NCBI GenBank assembly: GCA_002402545.1
Contig: DHGA01000108.1
Span: 2,027-39,859, forward strand
Direction: 5' to 3'
DNA: 37,833 bases
DNA from: Syntrophaceae bacterium UBA4810
GTDB taxonomy: Bacteria; Desulfobacterota; Syntrophia; Syntrophales; Smithellaceae
The first letter of the stretch is position 1, and the number at the start of each line of letters is the position of its first letter. This document shows positions 1-8,853 of the stretch, one piece after another. The notes under the pieces were generated by a model. It was not told the origin of the DNA, made no database searches, and was given only the letters and a program-made list of their open reading frames with translations. Both the position numbers and the translations under genes were made by a program.

Positions 1-22
1 TAGGCCTCTAGACGATGGGGAC
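1..22 (-). tRNA. tRNA-Glu, 5' end only (runs off the left edge)
   Basis: Read on the minus strand, these 22 bases begin GTCCCCATCGTCTAGAGGCC, which matches the start of bacterial tRNA-Glu: acceptor strand GTCCCCA, then the D-arm with TCTAGAGGCC. Only the acceptor 5' strand and part of the D-arm lie in the window, so the anticodon is not visible and the Glu assignment rests on similarity to the well-known tRNA-Glu 5' half. A strong promoter lies just upstream. Confidence 0.82.
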
Positions 23-58
23 TAAAATTAAGCTATGCTCATCAACAGAGGTGCGCGC

Positions 59-87
59 CTTATATATTGTTAAAACTGGAATGTCAA
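59..87 (-). promoter_or_regulatory. sigma70-type promoter of tRNA-Glu
   Basis: On the minus strand, TTGACA (82-87) and TATAAG (59-64) are separated by exactly 17 bases. A GC-rich discriminator (GCGCGC) follows the -10, as in promoters of stable RNA genes under stringent control. The leader to the mature tRNA 5' end is about 30 bases. Stringent control is an inference from the discriminator. Confidence 0.8.
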
Positions 88-156
88 GTAATCCCTCAAT
101 AAAATTATAAATAATGCTTTGCGGCGACAAAACGGATACAATAAATCTTAGTAGCG

Positions 157-1884
157 ATGAAAAAAATGCTGACTAAAGAAACAGTTATTCAGGTGCTGGA
201 GGACATAGCCACGCTTCTGGATTTAACAGGAGAAAATCCATTTAAATCCCGAGCCTACCAGAATGCCGCCCGCAATCTGGAAAAAATAGATACTGATTTT
301 AATGAACTGGTGGAACAAAACAGGCTTTCCGAAATTGAAGGTGTCGGCGAGGCTATCAGCAAAAAATTAACCGAGTTGATTAAAACGGGGAAGCTCGAAT
401 ACTACGAAAAGCTCAAGGCCTCTGTTCCGCCCGGCCATCTGGAGATGTTGAAAATACCGGGATTGGGACCAAAAAAAATTCACGCACTGTATGAGCAACT
501 GAGCATAAAGGGTGTGGGCGAATTAGAATATGCCTGTCTGGAAAACCGCCTCGTTGACCTGAAGGGCTTCGGGAAAAAAACGCAGGATAATATCCTGGCC
601 GGCATCGCCAAGCTAAAAGTTTATAAGGAAAGAAGATTGTATGCCGAAGTCGCTGCCGAAGCGGATGTTTTGCTGAATTATCTAAAAAAGGAAAAAAATA
701 TTTTGTCTATCAGTATTGCCGGATCGCTGCGGCGTGGCAATGAGACCATCAAAGATATCGATATTCTGGCCGCAACAAAAAATCCCGAAAAGCTGGCCGG
801 ACATTTTACATCCTATAAACAGGTGGAAAACGTCACCGCCAGCGGTGAGACAAAAGTCAGCGTGGTGTTAGAATCGGGCATCAATGCCGATTTGCGCATC
901 GTGACGCCCGACGAGTATCCCTATGCTCTGCATCATTTTACCGGATCCAAAGAACATAATACCGCGATGCGTGGCCGCGCCAAGGAAATGGGGCTCAAGA
1001 TGAATGAATACGGCCTTTTCCGCGGCGAGGAAAATATCAAATGCAAAAATGAAGAAGAGCTTTTTGCCGCGCTGAAATTACAGTTTATCGAGCCGGAGCT
1101 GCGCGAGAACATGGGAGAAATCCAGGCCGCGGAAAAAAATGAACTGCCGAAGCTGGTGGAAGAAAAAGACGTACGGGGAATCTTTCACGTGCATACAAAT
1201 TTCAGCGACGGTGGCGAGTCTCTGGAGAACATGGCGCAGGCGGCAAAAAAGATGGGTCTCGCTTACATCGGTATTTCCGATCACAGCCGTTCCGCAGCTT
1301 ACGCCGGCGGTATAAAAGAAGATGATATTAAAAGACAGCACGAACTCATCGACAAGCTCAACGAAAAATTAAAACCGTTTCATATTTTCAAAGGAATCGA
1401 ATCCGATATTTTACCCGACGGTTCCCTGGATTATGATGAAAAAACACTGGCGCGCTTTGATTTTGTCATCGCCGCCGTTCATTCCAACTTTAATATGCCC
1501 GCGCAGGAAATGACCGCGCGCATAAAAAACGCCCTGCAAAATAAATACACCACGATGCTTGCGCACCCAACCGGCCGCCTGCTTTTGTCGCGCGAGCCGT
1601 ACGCTGTAAATATGGAAGAGATAATCGATACCGCGGCAAAATTCGGCAAGGCTATTGAACTAAACGCCAACGCGCACCGGCTGGATCTGGATTGGCGGCA
1701 CTGCATTTACGCTAAAAAGAAGGGCGTGAAAATCGCGATAAATCCCGATGCCCATCAAATTGCCGGCTTGCTCGATATTGGCTTTGGTATTAAAATCGCG
1801 CGCAAGGGGTGGCTTTCCAAAGAGGATTGCCTTAATTGTATGGAACTGAAAGAGATAAAGGAATATTTAAATAAAAAAAGATAG
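157..1884 (+). CDS. polX: DNA polymerase X family with C-terminal PHP domain
   Basis: Bacterial family X DNA polymerase of 575 residues, the usual length for the Pol-beta-like plus PHP architecture. It is a gap-filling repair polymerase acting in the cytoplasm on DNA, with 3'-5' exonuclease or phosphoesterase activity from the PHP domain. The N-terminal 8-kDa-like helical region with helix-hairpin-helix motifs covers about residues 1-150 (EGVGEAIS near 61, IPGLGPKK near 100, LKGFGKKT near 135). The nucleotidyltransferase signature GSLRRG (189-194) is followed by the metal ligands D200, D202 and D245. The PHP domain shows HVHTNFSDG (H344, H346, D351), SDH (375-376), E415, H442, H470 and PDAH (530-533), so both active sites look intact. 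An alternative start exists three codons in (ATG at 166); no strong Shine-Dalgarno decides between them. It is transcribed away from the tRNA-Glu gene. Confidence 0.95.
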   Translation: MKKMLTKETVIQVLEDIATLLDLTGENPFKSRAYQNAARNLEKIDTDFNELVEQNRLSEIEGVGEAISKKLTELIKTGKLEYYEKLKASVPPGHLEMLKIPGLGPKKIHALYEQLSIKGVGELEYACLENRLVDLKGFGKKTQDNILAGIAKLKVYKERRLYAEVAAEADVLLNYLKKEKNILSISIAGSLRRGNETIKDIDILAATKNPEKLAGHFTSYKQVENVTASGETKVSVVLESGINADLRIVTPDEYPYALHHFTGSKEHNTAMRGRAKEMGLKMNEYGLFRGEENIKCKNEEELFAALKLQFIEPELRENMGEIQAAEKNELPKLVEEKDVRGIFHVHTNFSDGGESLENMAQAAKKMGLAYIGISDHSRSAAYAGGIKEDDIKRQHELIDKLNEKLKPFHIFKGIESDILPDGSLDYDEKTLARFDFVIAAVHSNFNMPAQEMTARIKNALQNKYTTMLAHPTGRLLLSREPYAVNMEEIIDTAAKFGKAIELNANAHRLDLDWRHCIYAKKKGVKIAINPDAHQIAGLLDIGFGIKIARKGWLSKEDCLNCMELKEIKEYLNKKR

Positions 1885-1892
1885 TTACATCC

Positions 1893-1982
1893 GTCATTGC
1901 GAGGAGCAAGGCGACGAAGCAATCTAGTAGTAATGAAGAGGCATGAAGATTGCCACGCTCACTATCGTGAACTCGCAATGAC
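1893..1982. repeat. REP-like palindromic intergenic repeat
   Basis: A 90-bp imperfect palindrome with perfect 11-bp inverted ends (GTCATTGCGAG and CTCGCAATGAC). Inside them a second complementary pair, GCAATCT and AGATTGC, surrounds the central segment. It fills most of the gap between polX and the nitroreductase gene and would form a long hairpin in RNA. The outer GTCATTGCGAG sequence recurs in the repeat mosaic at 27.6-30.4 kb, so it belongs to a dispersed family. It could be a REP/BIME-like or MITE-like element. Confidence 0.8.
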
Positions 1983-2005
1983 AATTCTAAATTAGGAGTC
2001 TCATT

Positions 2006-2590
2006 ATGAACATCAGGGATTACAGAAAACCGGAATATAATGTTTATGAAATTTTTTTAAACCGCTGGTCGCCGCGCTCCATGTCCGGCGAAGAAATTGA
2101 AGAAAAAACAATGTCTGCGCTTTTTGAAGCGGCGCGCTGGGCGCCTTCTGCCAACAACAACCAGCCATGGCGATTTATTTATGCCCGCCGCAATACCAAA
2201 CACTGGGAAACATTTTTTAATCTGCTGGCCGAAGGCAATCAGGTTTGGGCAAAAAATGCCGCCGTGCTGATTGTCGTTATTTCCAAGACCACGTTTGATA
2301 ATAACAAACACGCCCGCACCCACTCCTACGATGCCGGCGCCGCGTGGGAAAATTTCGCTCTGCAGGGCTCGCTCATGGGGCTGGTTGTGCACGGCATGCA
2401 GGGATTTGATTATGACAAGGCAAAAGAAATTTTAGGTATTCCCGATGGCTATCAGGTGGAAGCGATGATTGCCGTGGGCAAGCCGGGCAAGAAAGAAAAC
2501 TTGCCCGCCTATCAGCAGGAGCGCGAATTTCCATCATCCAGAAAAAGCATTGCCGAAATCGCCATGGAAGGGTCTTTTAAAAGTGAATGA
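2006..2590 (+). CDS. nitroreductase family protein
   Basis: FMN-dependent nitroreductase-fold oxidoreductase of 194 residues, a typical length. The FMN-binding signature RWSPRS lies at residues 20-25, and APSANNNQPWRF at about 46-57 is the classical second flavin-contact motif. The C-terminal segment with GIPDGYQVEAMIAVGKPG (about 143-160) is the usual last strand region. The enzyme probably reduces nitro compounds, quinones or similar acceptors with NAD(P)H in the cytoplasm, but the substrate cannot be read from the sequence. The start is supported by AGGAG at 1994-1998, seven bases before the ATG. It stands alone, downstream of a palindromic repeat and 368 bp before the large surface-protein unit. 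Confidence 0.9.
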   Translation: MNIRDYRKPEYNVYEIFLNRWSPRSMSGEEIEEKTMSALFEAARWAPSANNNQPWRFIYARRNTKHWETFFNLLAEGNQVWAKNAAVLIVVISKTTFDNNKHARTHSYDAGAAWENFALQGSLMGLVVHGMQGFDYDKAKEILGIPDGYQVEAMIAVGKPGKKENLPAYQQEREFPSSRKSIAEIAMEGSFKSE

Positions 2591-2958
2591 TACAATTCCC
2601 GCGTAAAATTTTTATCAAGCTACAGATTGAAGAACTTATTTGTCTAAAAGCCTATAGCTGCGCCCTTGAATATCTGCAAATATTGTAGATAAATCATCAA
2701 TTTTTGGGATTTTTTCGCGTCCATCAATGCCAGGTAACAGTTTTAAATTTAGATGCAAGGCTAATATTATTTTTCATATCCATAGTTTGCAATAGTATAG
2801 TGTTTTATCTGCTTTTACCCCCTCCGTTTGGCCTGAAAATTGCTGTATTTTAAACATTTATTTTAATATGCACATTGATAAAATACAATTGTTCCATAGT
2901 TATCAGCGTGATAAAAAACAAAAGCTTAGTAAACTTAAATATTGAATTAAAGGATTAA
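2591..2958. other. 368-bp AT-rich intergenic region
   Basis: No open reading frame of interest, tRNA or recognisable riboswitch was seen. The stretch becomes strongly AT-rich towards the start of the DUF11 gene, as expected for a promoter region, but no clear -35/-10 pair stands out. AAAGG at 2949-2953 is the likely ribosome-binding site of the next gene. Confidence 0.5.
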
Positions 2959-5900
2959 ATGATAAAATTTAAAAAGTCGCTATTTTTTTTGCTTTGCCTT
3001 TTCCTTGTTGTCTTTGTAGGGGCCGCCGGTACATCGTTTGCGGCTGAATATGATTTAGTCCTTAACCATGATGACAGCCCTGACCCGGCAATTGCCGGTG
3101 GTGAAGTTACATATACAATACGTGTCACCAATAACGGCGAACAATATTCAGTGGACAATGTCCAGCTGACAAACACGCTACCTAGCGGGATTGTCTTTGT
3201 AAGCGCTGTTGCATCCCAGGGAAGTTGTGGCTCTCCTTCCGGTTCCGATCCCAATCGTCAGGTTATTTGTAATTTGGGAACACTGGCTCCGCAGGCAGAA
3301 GCAACCGTTGAGGTGCGTATTCGCACCACTCAATCAGGGACTATTACCAACAGCGCCTCCGTTACCAGCACGACACCGGGTTTTATCGATCCCGATACGA
3401 CCAATAATTCTCAGGACGAACTTACCACCGTCAACGCCGGCGCAAACCTGGCGTTGACCAAGACCGCCAGCCCAACGCCTTCGGTGCAATCCGGAGCGAC
3501 GCTGTCATATGCCCTGACGGTGACCAACGCCGGCCCCGATGCGGCCACAGACGTCCAAGTTGTCGATAACCTGCCGACTGGTTTTGCATTTATCGGTTCG
3601 CCTCCCAGCGGCTGTACCCGGGTTGGTCAGGTGCTTACCTGTACCTTATCCGGTTCCATTGCCGCGGGCGGAAACCGGGTCATCGGTCCGTTCAGCGGCA
3701 CAGTGACCGCGGCCTCGCCAAGTACCCTCACCAACTCGGCCAGTGCTACCATCACCAGCCCTACGGCGCCTCAGGATCCGGACACGAGCGATAACACCGT
3801 AACGGTTAATACCGAAGTGACTGCAGGGTTTGATTTAGCCATAACAAAGACGCAGAGCGTGCTCAACCCGATCATACAGGGGAATAGTTTCGACTATGTC
3901 CTTACCGTTAGCAGCACGGGAGACAATTCGTCAAACATCGAAGTGACGGACACCATCCCGGTGAATTTCACTATTGGTACTCCCTCCGGCACCGGTTGGT
4001 CTTGTTCCGTCGCGTCTCAGCTGGTTATCTGTACCCGGGCCGCCGGTATCGGTTCCGGTGTTCAGACACTACCGGCTATCACCATTCCCGTCACCGCAAC
4101 GACAATCGGCAGCGGTATTGTCAATACAGGCACGGTAACCAGCACAACCCCTGGTTTTACCGACCCGTCTCCGGGTAACAATAGCAGCTCGGTTACCACC
4201 AACATTTTGGGTCCTAATGCCGATTTGAGGGCAAACAAAGCGGCACGCCGTGCTGATGGTACCGCACTGACACCACTATTGGTGCAACAGGGAGTACAGT
4301 TCCGTTACCGAATTTCCGTGACCAACCTCGGTCCCTCACCGGTCTCCGGCGGCACCCTGACGATGACCGATCAACTACCGGCCGGTATCACCGCCAACAG
4401 CTATGCGGCAACAAACGGATGGACATGCACAACATTGCCGCTTACCGGCCCTGACACAATCACCTGTACGCGCCCCGGCAGCCTGGCTGTGGGCGCGACG
4501 TCCCCGGTTGTGGATATATACGTGACGGCAACGACGACGGGCGCTCTTGAAAACGAGGTTTGTGCGTCAGGCGGAGAGCCGGAGGACAACAATCCGGCCA
4601 ATAATTGCGCAAGTGTAACGGTGACTTCTCAGGAATATCCCACCGACCTCCAGGTATATAAGACCGATTCGCCAGACCCGGTCAACGCCGGGGAGATACT
4701 CACCTATGCGATTGAGATCGTCAACGTTTCGACAGTTACGGCAACAACGGTTACTCTTACCGATACCTTTACCAACCTCATAAATAACAGCGTGGGTGCT
4801 ACCAGTGCTGGGTTTATCGATGCCGTTGTCGCCAACGGTATCGCCATTGGCGGCTCCTGCTCGAGTGCGACATCCGGAAGCACCGGTCGGCGCATTACCT
4901 GCACATTTACGAGTATCCCGCAGTGTACCCAGGGAGACAATTGCCCTATTGTCACGGCCCGTGTCCGTCCCCGGGGGGAAGGTAACCGCACCAATAGCGC
5001 CTACGCAGTTTCCAGCGATGTAGTCGATGCAAACATCGCCGACAACACCAGCGCTACAATTACCACCGTCGTAAATCCCATTGCCGATGTACGCGCCACT
5101 ATTACCGACACACCCGATCCGCTGGCGGTGGGCACCAACCTGACCTATGTGGGAACGATCATCAATGACGGTCCCAGCAATGCCGCCGATGGCACCATTA
5201 CAATTATCCTTCCTGAAGGGGTGGCTTTTTTGTCCGCCAGTCCTTCAGCGGGGAGTTGCAGTATCACTCCTGGCCCCTCTGGAACTATTACGACAAATGG
5301 CAACAAAACGGTAACCTGTAACCTTGGCAGCATCGCCCTCTTGGGCGGTCAGCGCACCGTTACGATTATTGTCCGTCCGACACTGGCTGTTTCTGGATCT
5401 TTCCCGGCTACGATCACCGCAAGCGCTGCAGTAACGACAGACACGTCTGAAAGCAATACTGGCAACAACGGGCCAATAGCAACAAACACACAAGTTACTA
5501 GCCCCAGCCACGATTTGCTGTTGAACAAGACAGACAGTCCGGACCCGGTTGCCGTGGGGGACAACGTTACCTATACCATAATAGTCACCAACAATGGTCC
5601 GTCGTATGCCACAGCAGTGCAGGTGGTGGACAATCTGCCCTCAACGCGGCTTTCCTTTGTCAATGCCACGCCGTCAACCGGCAGCTGCGGGGCGCCGGTA
5701 GGCAATATTCTCACCTGCGATCTGGGTGATATTCCGGTTACTGAGAACAGGACGATTTCCGTAGTGATGGAAGGTATCCAGAAAGGTGTCGACAATAACA
5801 GCGCAACCGTTAGTTCAGCCGAAACGAGAGCGGGTTACCCGGACACGCTTCCCGAAAATAATTCCGTGACCGAAGACACGACTGTCCGGTCGAAGGTTGA

Positions 5901-8853
5901 TATTGAGATATTGAGCAAAGTGCCGTCGCTTAGCACGGTGGAAATGAGACAGCCGTTTAATTGGACCATTTCCATACGTAACAATACCGGTAGCGGCCTG
6001 GCGGAAGCTGACAATGTCGTGCTCAGTGATACGCTTCCGGCCGGAATGGAATTGACCGGCACGCCAATTATTAATGTCACCAACGGCACCTTCTCCATTA
6101 TGACCTGTACCGGCAGCGCCGGACAGACAGCTTTCAGTTGTTCTCTGGGTACTGTCAGCAATGGCGCTACCGGAACTATTACGGTTCCCGTCAGAGTTAC
6201 CTCCTATCCTGCTGCGCCGCACACGACGACCAATTGCGCCTCCCTTGCCACTGTCTCAATAGATATCAATAGCGCGAACAACACAAACATATGCGGCACA
6301 GTAACGGTGGAACAAGGATCAAGTATTGCGGGATTTGTCTACTTAGACCGGAATAATGATGGCGTCATGGGTGGTGGTGAGAGCGGCATTGCCGGAGTTC
6401 AGCTTACCTTGACTGGCATCGACACCTACGGAAACACGGTCAGTGTAACGGTCACCACCGATTCTACCGGCGCCTACTTCTTTAACGATCTGCCTCTCTC
6501 AAATGCCGCCGGGTACACCATCACGGAGACCCAGCCTGCTGCCTGGGCCGACGGGCTAGATGCCGCGGGCACAGCAGGCGGCACGGTCGGCAACGATGTC
6601 ATCTCCGGTATCATCCTTACCGCCCTTACCACAGCCACCGGCTATAATTTCGGCGAGCGTGGCGGATCGTTGGCCGGTTATGTTTATAATGATGTGAACA
6701 ACAACGGCATCAAGGAAGCCGGCGAGCAGGGTATCCAGGGCGTAACCATAACCTTGACGGGCACGGATTTTAATGGGAACGCGGTCAACATTACAACAAT
6801 CACCGTTGCGGACGGCTCATATAGCTTTGCCGATCTGCCCCGGCCCAACGCCTCCGGATACACCATAACAGAAACACAGCCGTCCGGCTACGCTGACGGC
6901 ATTGACACGGTCGGTTCGCTGGGCGGCAGTTCCCCGGCCAACGATACTTTTTTGATTGGGCAGGCGGTATTTCCCGCGGGCGCCAACGGCACGGGATATA
7001 ATTTTGGCGAGCGCGTTGCCGCATACGCGCAGGTTTCCGGGCGCGTATGGTTTGATGCCAATCATGACAGAATAGATAACGAAGGCGCGTCCGCCGGCCG
7101 GCCGGGATGGATTGTGGAATTAATCAAGCGCGATAATCCGCTGGATAATTCAGCTTATACTATAATTAATCAGGCCATAACGGACGCGAACGGGGAATAC
7201 GCTTTTATTAATTTGCTGCCAAATAACGAAAGTTTGCCCACAGACCGGTATGAAATCCGCTTCCGGCATCCGCTAAGCAATACTATTTTTGGCATCCCTG
7301 TTTCCACCTTGCCCGGCGTAGATTTAAGCTATGGGACAATCAGAAATATTCTGCTCAACGCCGGAGCTAACGTTGTTGACCAAAGCCTGCCGCTTGATCC
7401 GGGCGGTATTGTTTACGATTCGGTGACGCGTCAGCCGGTGAACGGTGCAACCGTAACGATTACCGGCCCCGCGGGATTTGACCCAGCCATACACCTGGTT
7501 GGCGGTACCGCCAATGCTTCACAGGTTACCGGAATTGAAGGAATCTATCAGTTTATTCTTCTTTCCACGGCGCCGGCAGGTTCTTACGGTTTGGCGGTGA
7601 ATGTACCGGCCGGGTATTTACCGTTTCCTTCTTCTATTATTCCTTCGTGCACGAATACGTTGGATGTTTCCGGCACGCCTAGTCCGCTGTTAATTCAAAC
7701 AAGTAATGTCGCTCCCACTACATCGACTCCTCTGCACGCGCCCGGTTCCTGCGCTTCATCATCGGGAGGTGTTTCTGCCGGCGCGGGAACAACGCAGTAT
7801 TATCTGTCTTTTGATCTAACGCCCGGTACTTCCGCCTCTGTCATCAATAACCATATTCCCATTGATCCAATACTGGGCGGGGCGATTATCGCCACCAAAA
7901 CAACGCCGCTGGTAAACGTTAAGATAGGCGATCTTGTTCCTTACACAATGACCATGACTAATACACTGTCGGCGACATTGGCCAATATCGATGTGCGCGA
8001 TATTACTCCGCCGGGATTTAAATACCGCACCGGCAGCGCCAGATTAAACGGAGTGAAGAATGAACCTGTTATCGCCGGCCGTCAATTGACTTGGCGTAAC
8101 CTTAGCTTCGCGCCGGGTGAGAAAAAAACATTTACGATGATTCTTGTAGTCGGCGCCGGTGTGGGCGTAGGCGAATACACCAATCAGGTTTACGCTTTGA
8201 ATAATCTCATCAACACGGTTGTGTCTAATGTTGCCACAGCGACCGTGCGCGTTATCCCCGATGCCACGTTTGACTGCACCGATATCATCGGCAAGGTTTT
8301 CGATGACAAAAACATCAACGGTTACCAGGATGAAGGAGAACCGGGAATCGCCAATGTCAGGCTGGCCACAGCGCGCGGCCTCATTGTCACCACCGACGCC
8401 GAAGGAAGATTCCACATTCCCTGCGCTCATGTGCCACACACCGATCGCGGTTCGAATTTCATCATGAAGGTGGACGAACGTACACTTCCTTCCGGTTTCC
8501 GCATGACCACGGAAAATCCTTATACTGTTCGCGCGACCCGCGGCAAAATGATCAAGATGAACTTCGGCGCCGCCATCCATCGCGTAGTGCGCATCGATGT
8601 AAGTGATGCGGCCTTCGAGCCTGATAGTGAAAATCTGCGCAGCGAGTGGCAGGAAAAAATGCAGGCGCTGGAAAAGACGCTGCGGGAAAGTCCCACTGTC
8701 GTGCGTCTGGCCTATCGCATGAACGCGGATTCCAAAAGCCTGGTTAAGAAGCGTATTAAAGCAATGCGCGAAACACTGACGGTAATTTGGAAGAAGGGAA
8801 AAAACTGCCCGCCGCTTATTTTTGAAGAAGAAATCGTGGAGGCCAAACAATGA
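2959..8853 (+). CDS. giant exported DUF11 / SdrD_B repeat protein
   Basis: Secreted or surface protein of 1964 residues. A Sec signal peptide covers residues 1-28 (KFKKS, hydrophobic core, cleavage near SFA-AEYD). Eight DUF11-type Ig-like repeats follow, starting near residues 29, 165, 291, 421, 562, 709, 851 and 980, several opening with the hallmark SPDPV..G..TYTI.VTN.GP. Then come SdrD_B-like domains near 1121 (GFVYLDRNNDG), 1235 (GYVYNDVNNNG) and 1357, a carboxypeptidase-regulatory-like segment near 1481, another DUF11-like domain near 1640 and an SdrD_B domain near 1774 (GKVFDDKNINGYQDEGE). The tail (about 1840-1964) is helical and basic and resembles a degenerate OmpA-like fold. No LPXTG anchor is present. 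The stop overlaps the next gene by ATGA, so the two are translationally coupled and probably act together at the outer membrane. An adhesive or structural role is inferred from the domain types only. Confidence 0.88.
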   Translation: MIKFKKSLFFLLCLFLVVFVGAAGTSFAAEYDLVLNHDDSPDPAIAGGEVTYTIRVTNNGEQYSVDNVQLTNTLPSGIVFVSAVASQGSCGSPSGSDPNRQVICNLGTLAPQAEATVEVRIRTTQSGTITNSASVTSTTPGFIDPDTTNNSQDELTTVNAGANLALTKTASPTPSVQSGATLSYALTVTNAGPDAATDVQVVDNLPTGFAFIGSPPSGCTRVGQVLTCTLSGSIAAGGNRVIGPFSGTVTAASPSTLTNSASATITSPTAPQDPDTSDNTVTVNTEVTAGFDLAITKTQSVLNPIIQGNSFDYVLTVSSTGDNSSNIEVTDTIPVNFTIGTPSGTGWSCSVASQLVICTRAAGIGSGVQTLPAITIPVTATTIGSGIVNTGTVTSTTPGFTDPSPGNNSSSVTTNILGPNADLRANKAARRADGTALTPLLVQQGVQFRYRISVTNLGPSPVSGGTLTMTDQLPAGITANSYAATNGWTCTTLPLTGPDTITCTRPGSLAVGATSPVVDIYVTATTTGALENEVCASGGEPEDNNPANNCASVTVTSQEYPTDLQVYKTDSPDPVNAGEILTYAIEIVNVSTVTATTVTLTDTFTNLINNSVGATSAGFIDAVVANGIAIGGSCSSATSGSTGRRITCTFTSIPQCTQGDNCPIVTARVRPRGEGNRTNSAYAVSSDVVDANIADNTSATITTVVNPIADVRATITDTPDPLAVGTNLTYVGTIINDGPSNAADGTITIILPEGVAFLSASPSAGSCSITPGPSGTITTNGNKTVTCNLGSIALLGGQRTVTIIVRPTLAVSGSFPATITASAAVTTDTSESNTGNNGPIATNTQVTSPSHDLLLNKTDSPDPVAVGDNVTYTIIVTNNGPSYATAVQVVDNLPSTRLSFVNATPSTGSCGAPVGNILTCDLGDIPVTENRTISVVMEGIQKGVDNNSATVSSAETRAGYPDTLPENNSVTEDTTVRSKVDIEILSKVPSLSTVEMRQPFNWTISIRNNTGSGLAEADNVVLSDTLPAGMELTGTPIINVTNGTFSIMTCTGSAGQTAFSCSLGTVSNGATGTITVPVRVTSYPAAPHTTTNCASLATVSIDINSANNTNICGTVTVEQGSSIAGFVYLDRNNDGVMGGGESGIAGVQLTLTGIDTYGNTVSVTVTTDSTGAYFFNDLPLSNAAGYTITETQPAAWADGLDAAGTAGGTVGNDVISGIILTALTTATGYNFGERGGSLAGYVYNDVNNNGIKEAGEQGIQGVTITLTGTDFNGNAVNITTITVADGSYSFADLPRPNASGYTITETQPSGYADGIDTVGSLGGSSPANDTFLIGQAVFPAGANGTGYNFGERVAAYAQVSGRVWFDANHDRIDNEGASAGRPGWIVELIKRDNPLDNSAYTIINQAITDANGEYAFINLLPNNESLPTDRYEIRFRHPLSNTIFGIPVSTLPGVDLSYGTIRNILLNAGANVVDQSLPLDPGGIVYDSVTRQPVNGATVTITGPAGFDPAIHLVGGTANASQVTGIEGIYQFILLSTAPAGSYGLAVNVPAGYLPFPSSIIPSCTNTLDVSGTPSPLLIQTSNVAPTTSTPLHAPGSCASSSGGVSAGAGTTQYYLSFDLTPGTSASVINNHIPIDPILGGAIIATKTTPLVNVKIGDLVPYTMTMTNTLSATLANIDVRDITPPGFKYRTGSARLNGVKNEPVIAGRQLTWRNLSFAPGEKKTFTMILVVGAGVGVGEYTNQVYALNNLINTVVSNVATATVRVIPDATFDCTDIIGKVFDDKNINGYQDEGEPGIANVRLATARGLIVTTDAEGRFHIPCAHVPHTDRGSNFIMKVDERTLPSGFRMTTENPYTVRATRGKMIKMNFGAAIHRVVRIDVSDAAFEPDSENLRSEWQEKMQALEKTLRESPTVVRLAYRMNADSKSLVKKRIKAMRETLTVIWKKGKNCPPLIFEEEIVEAKQ

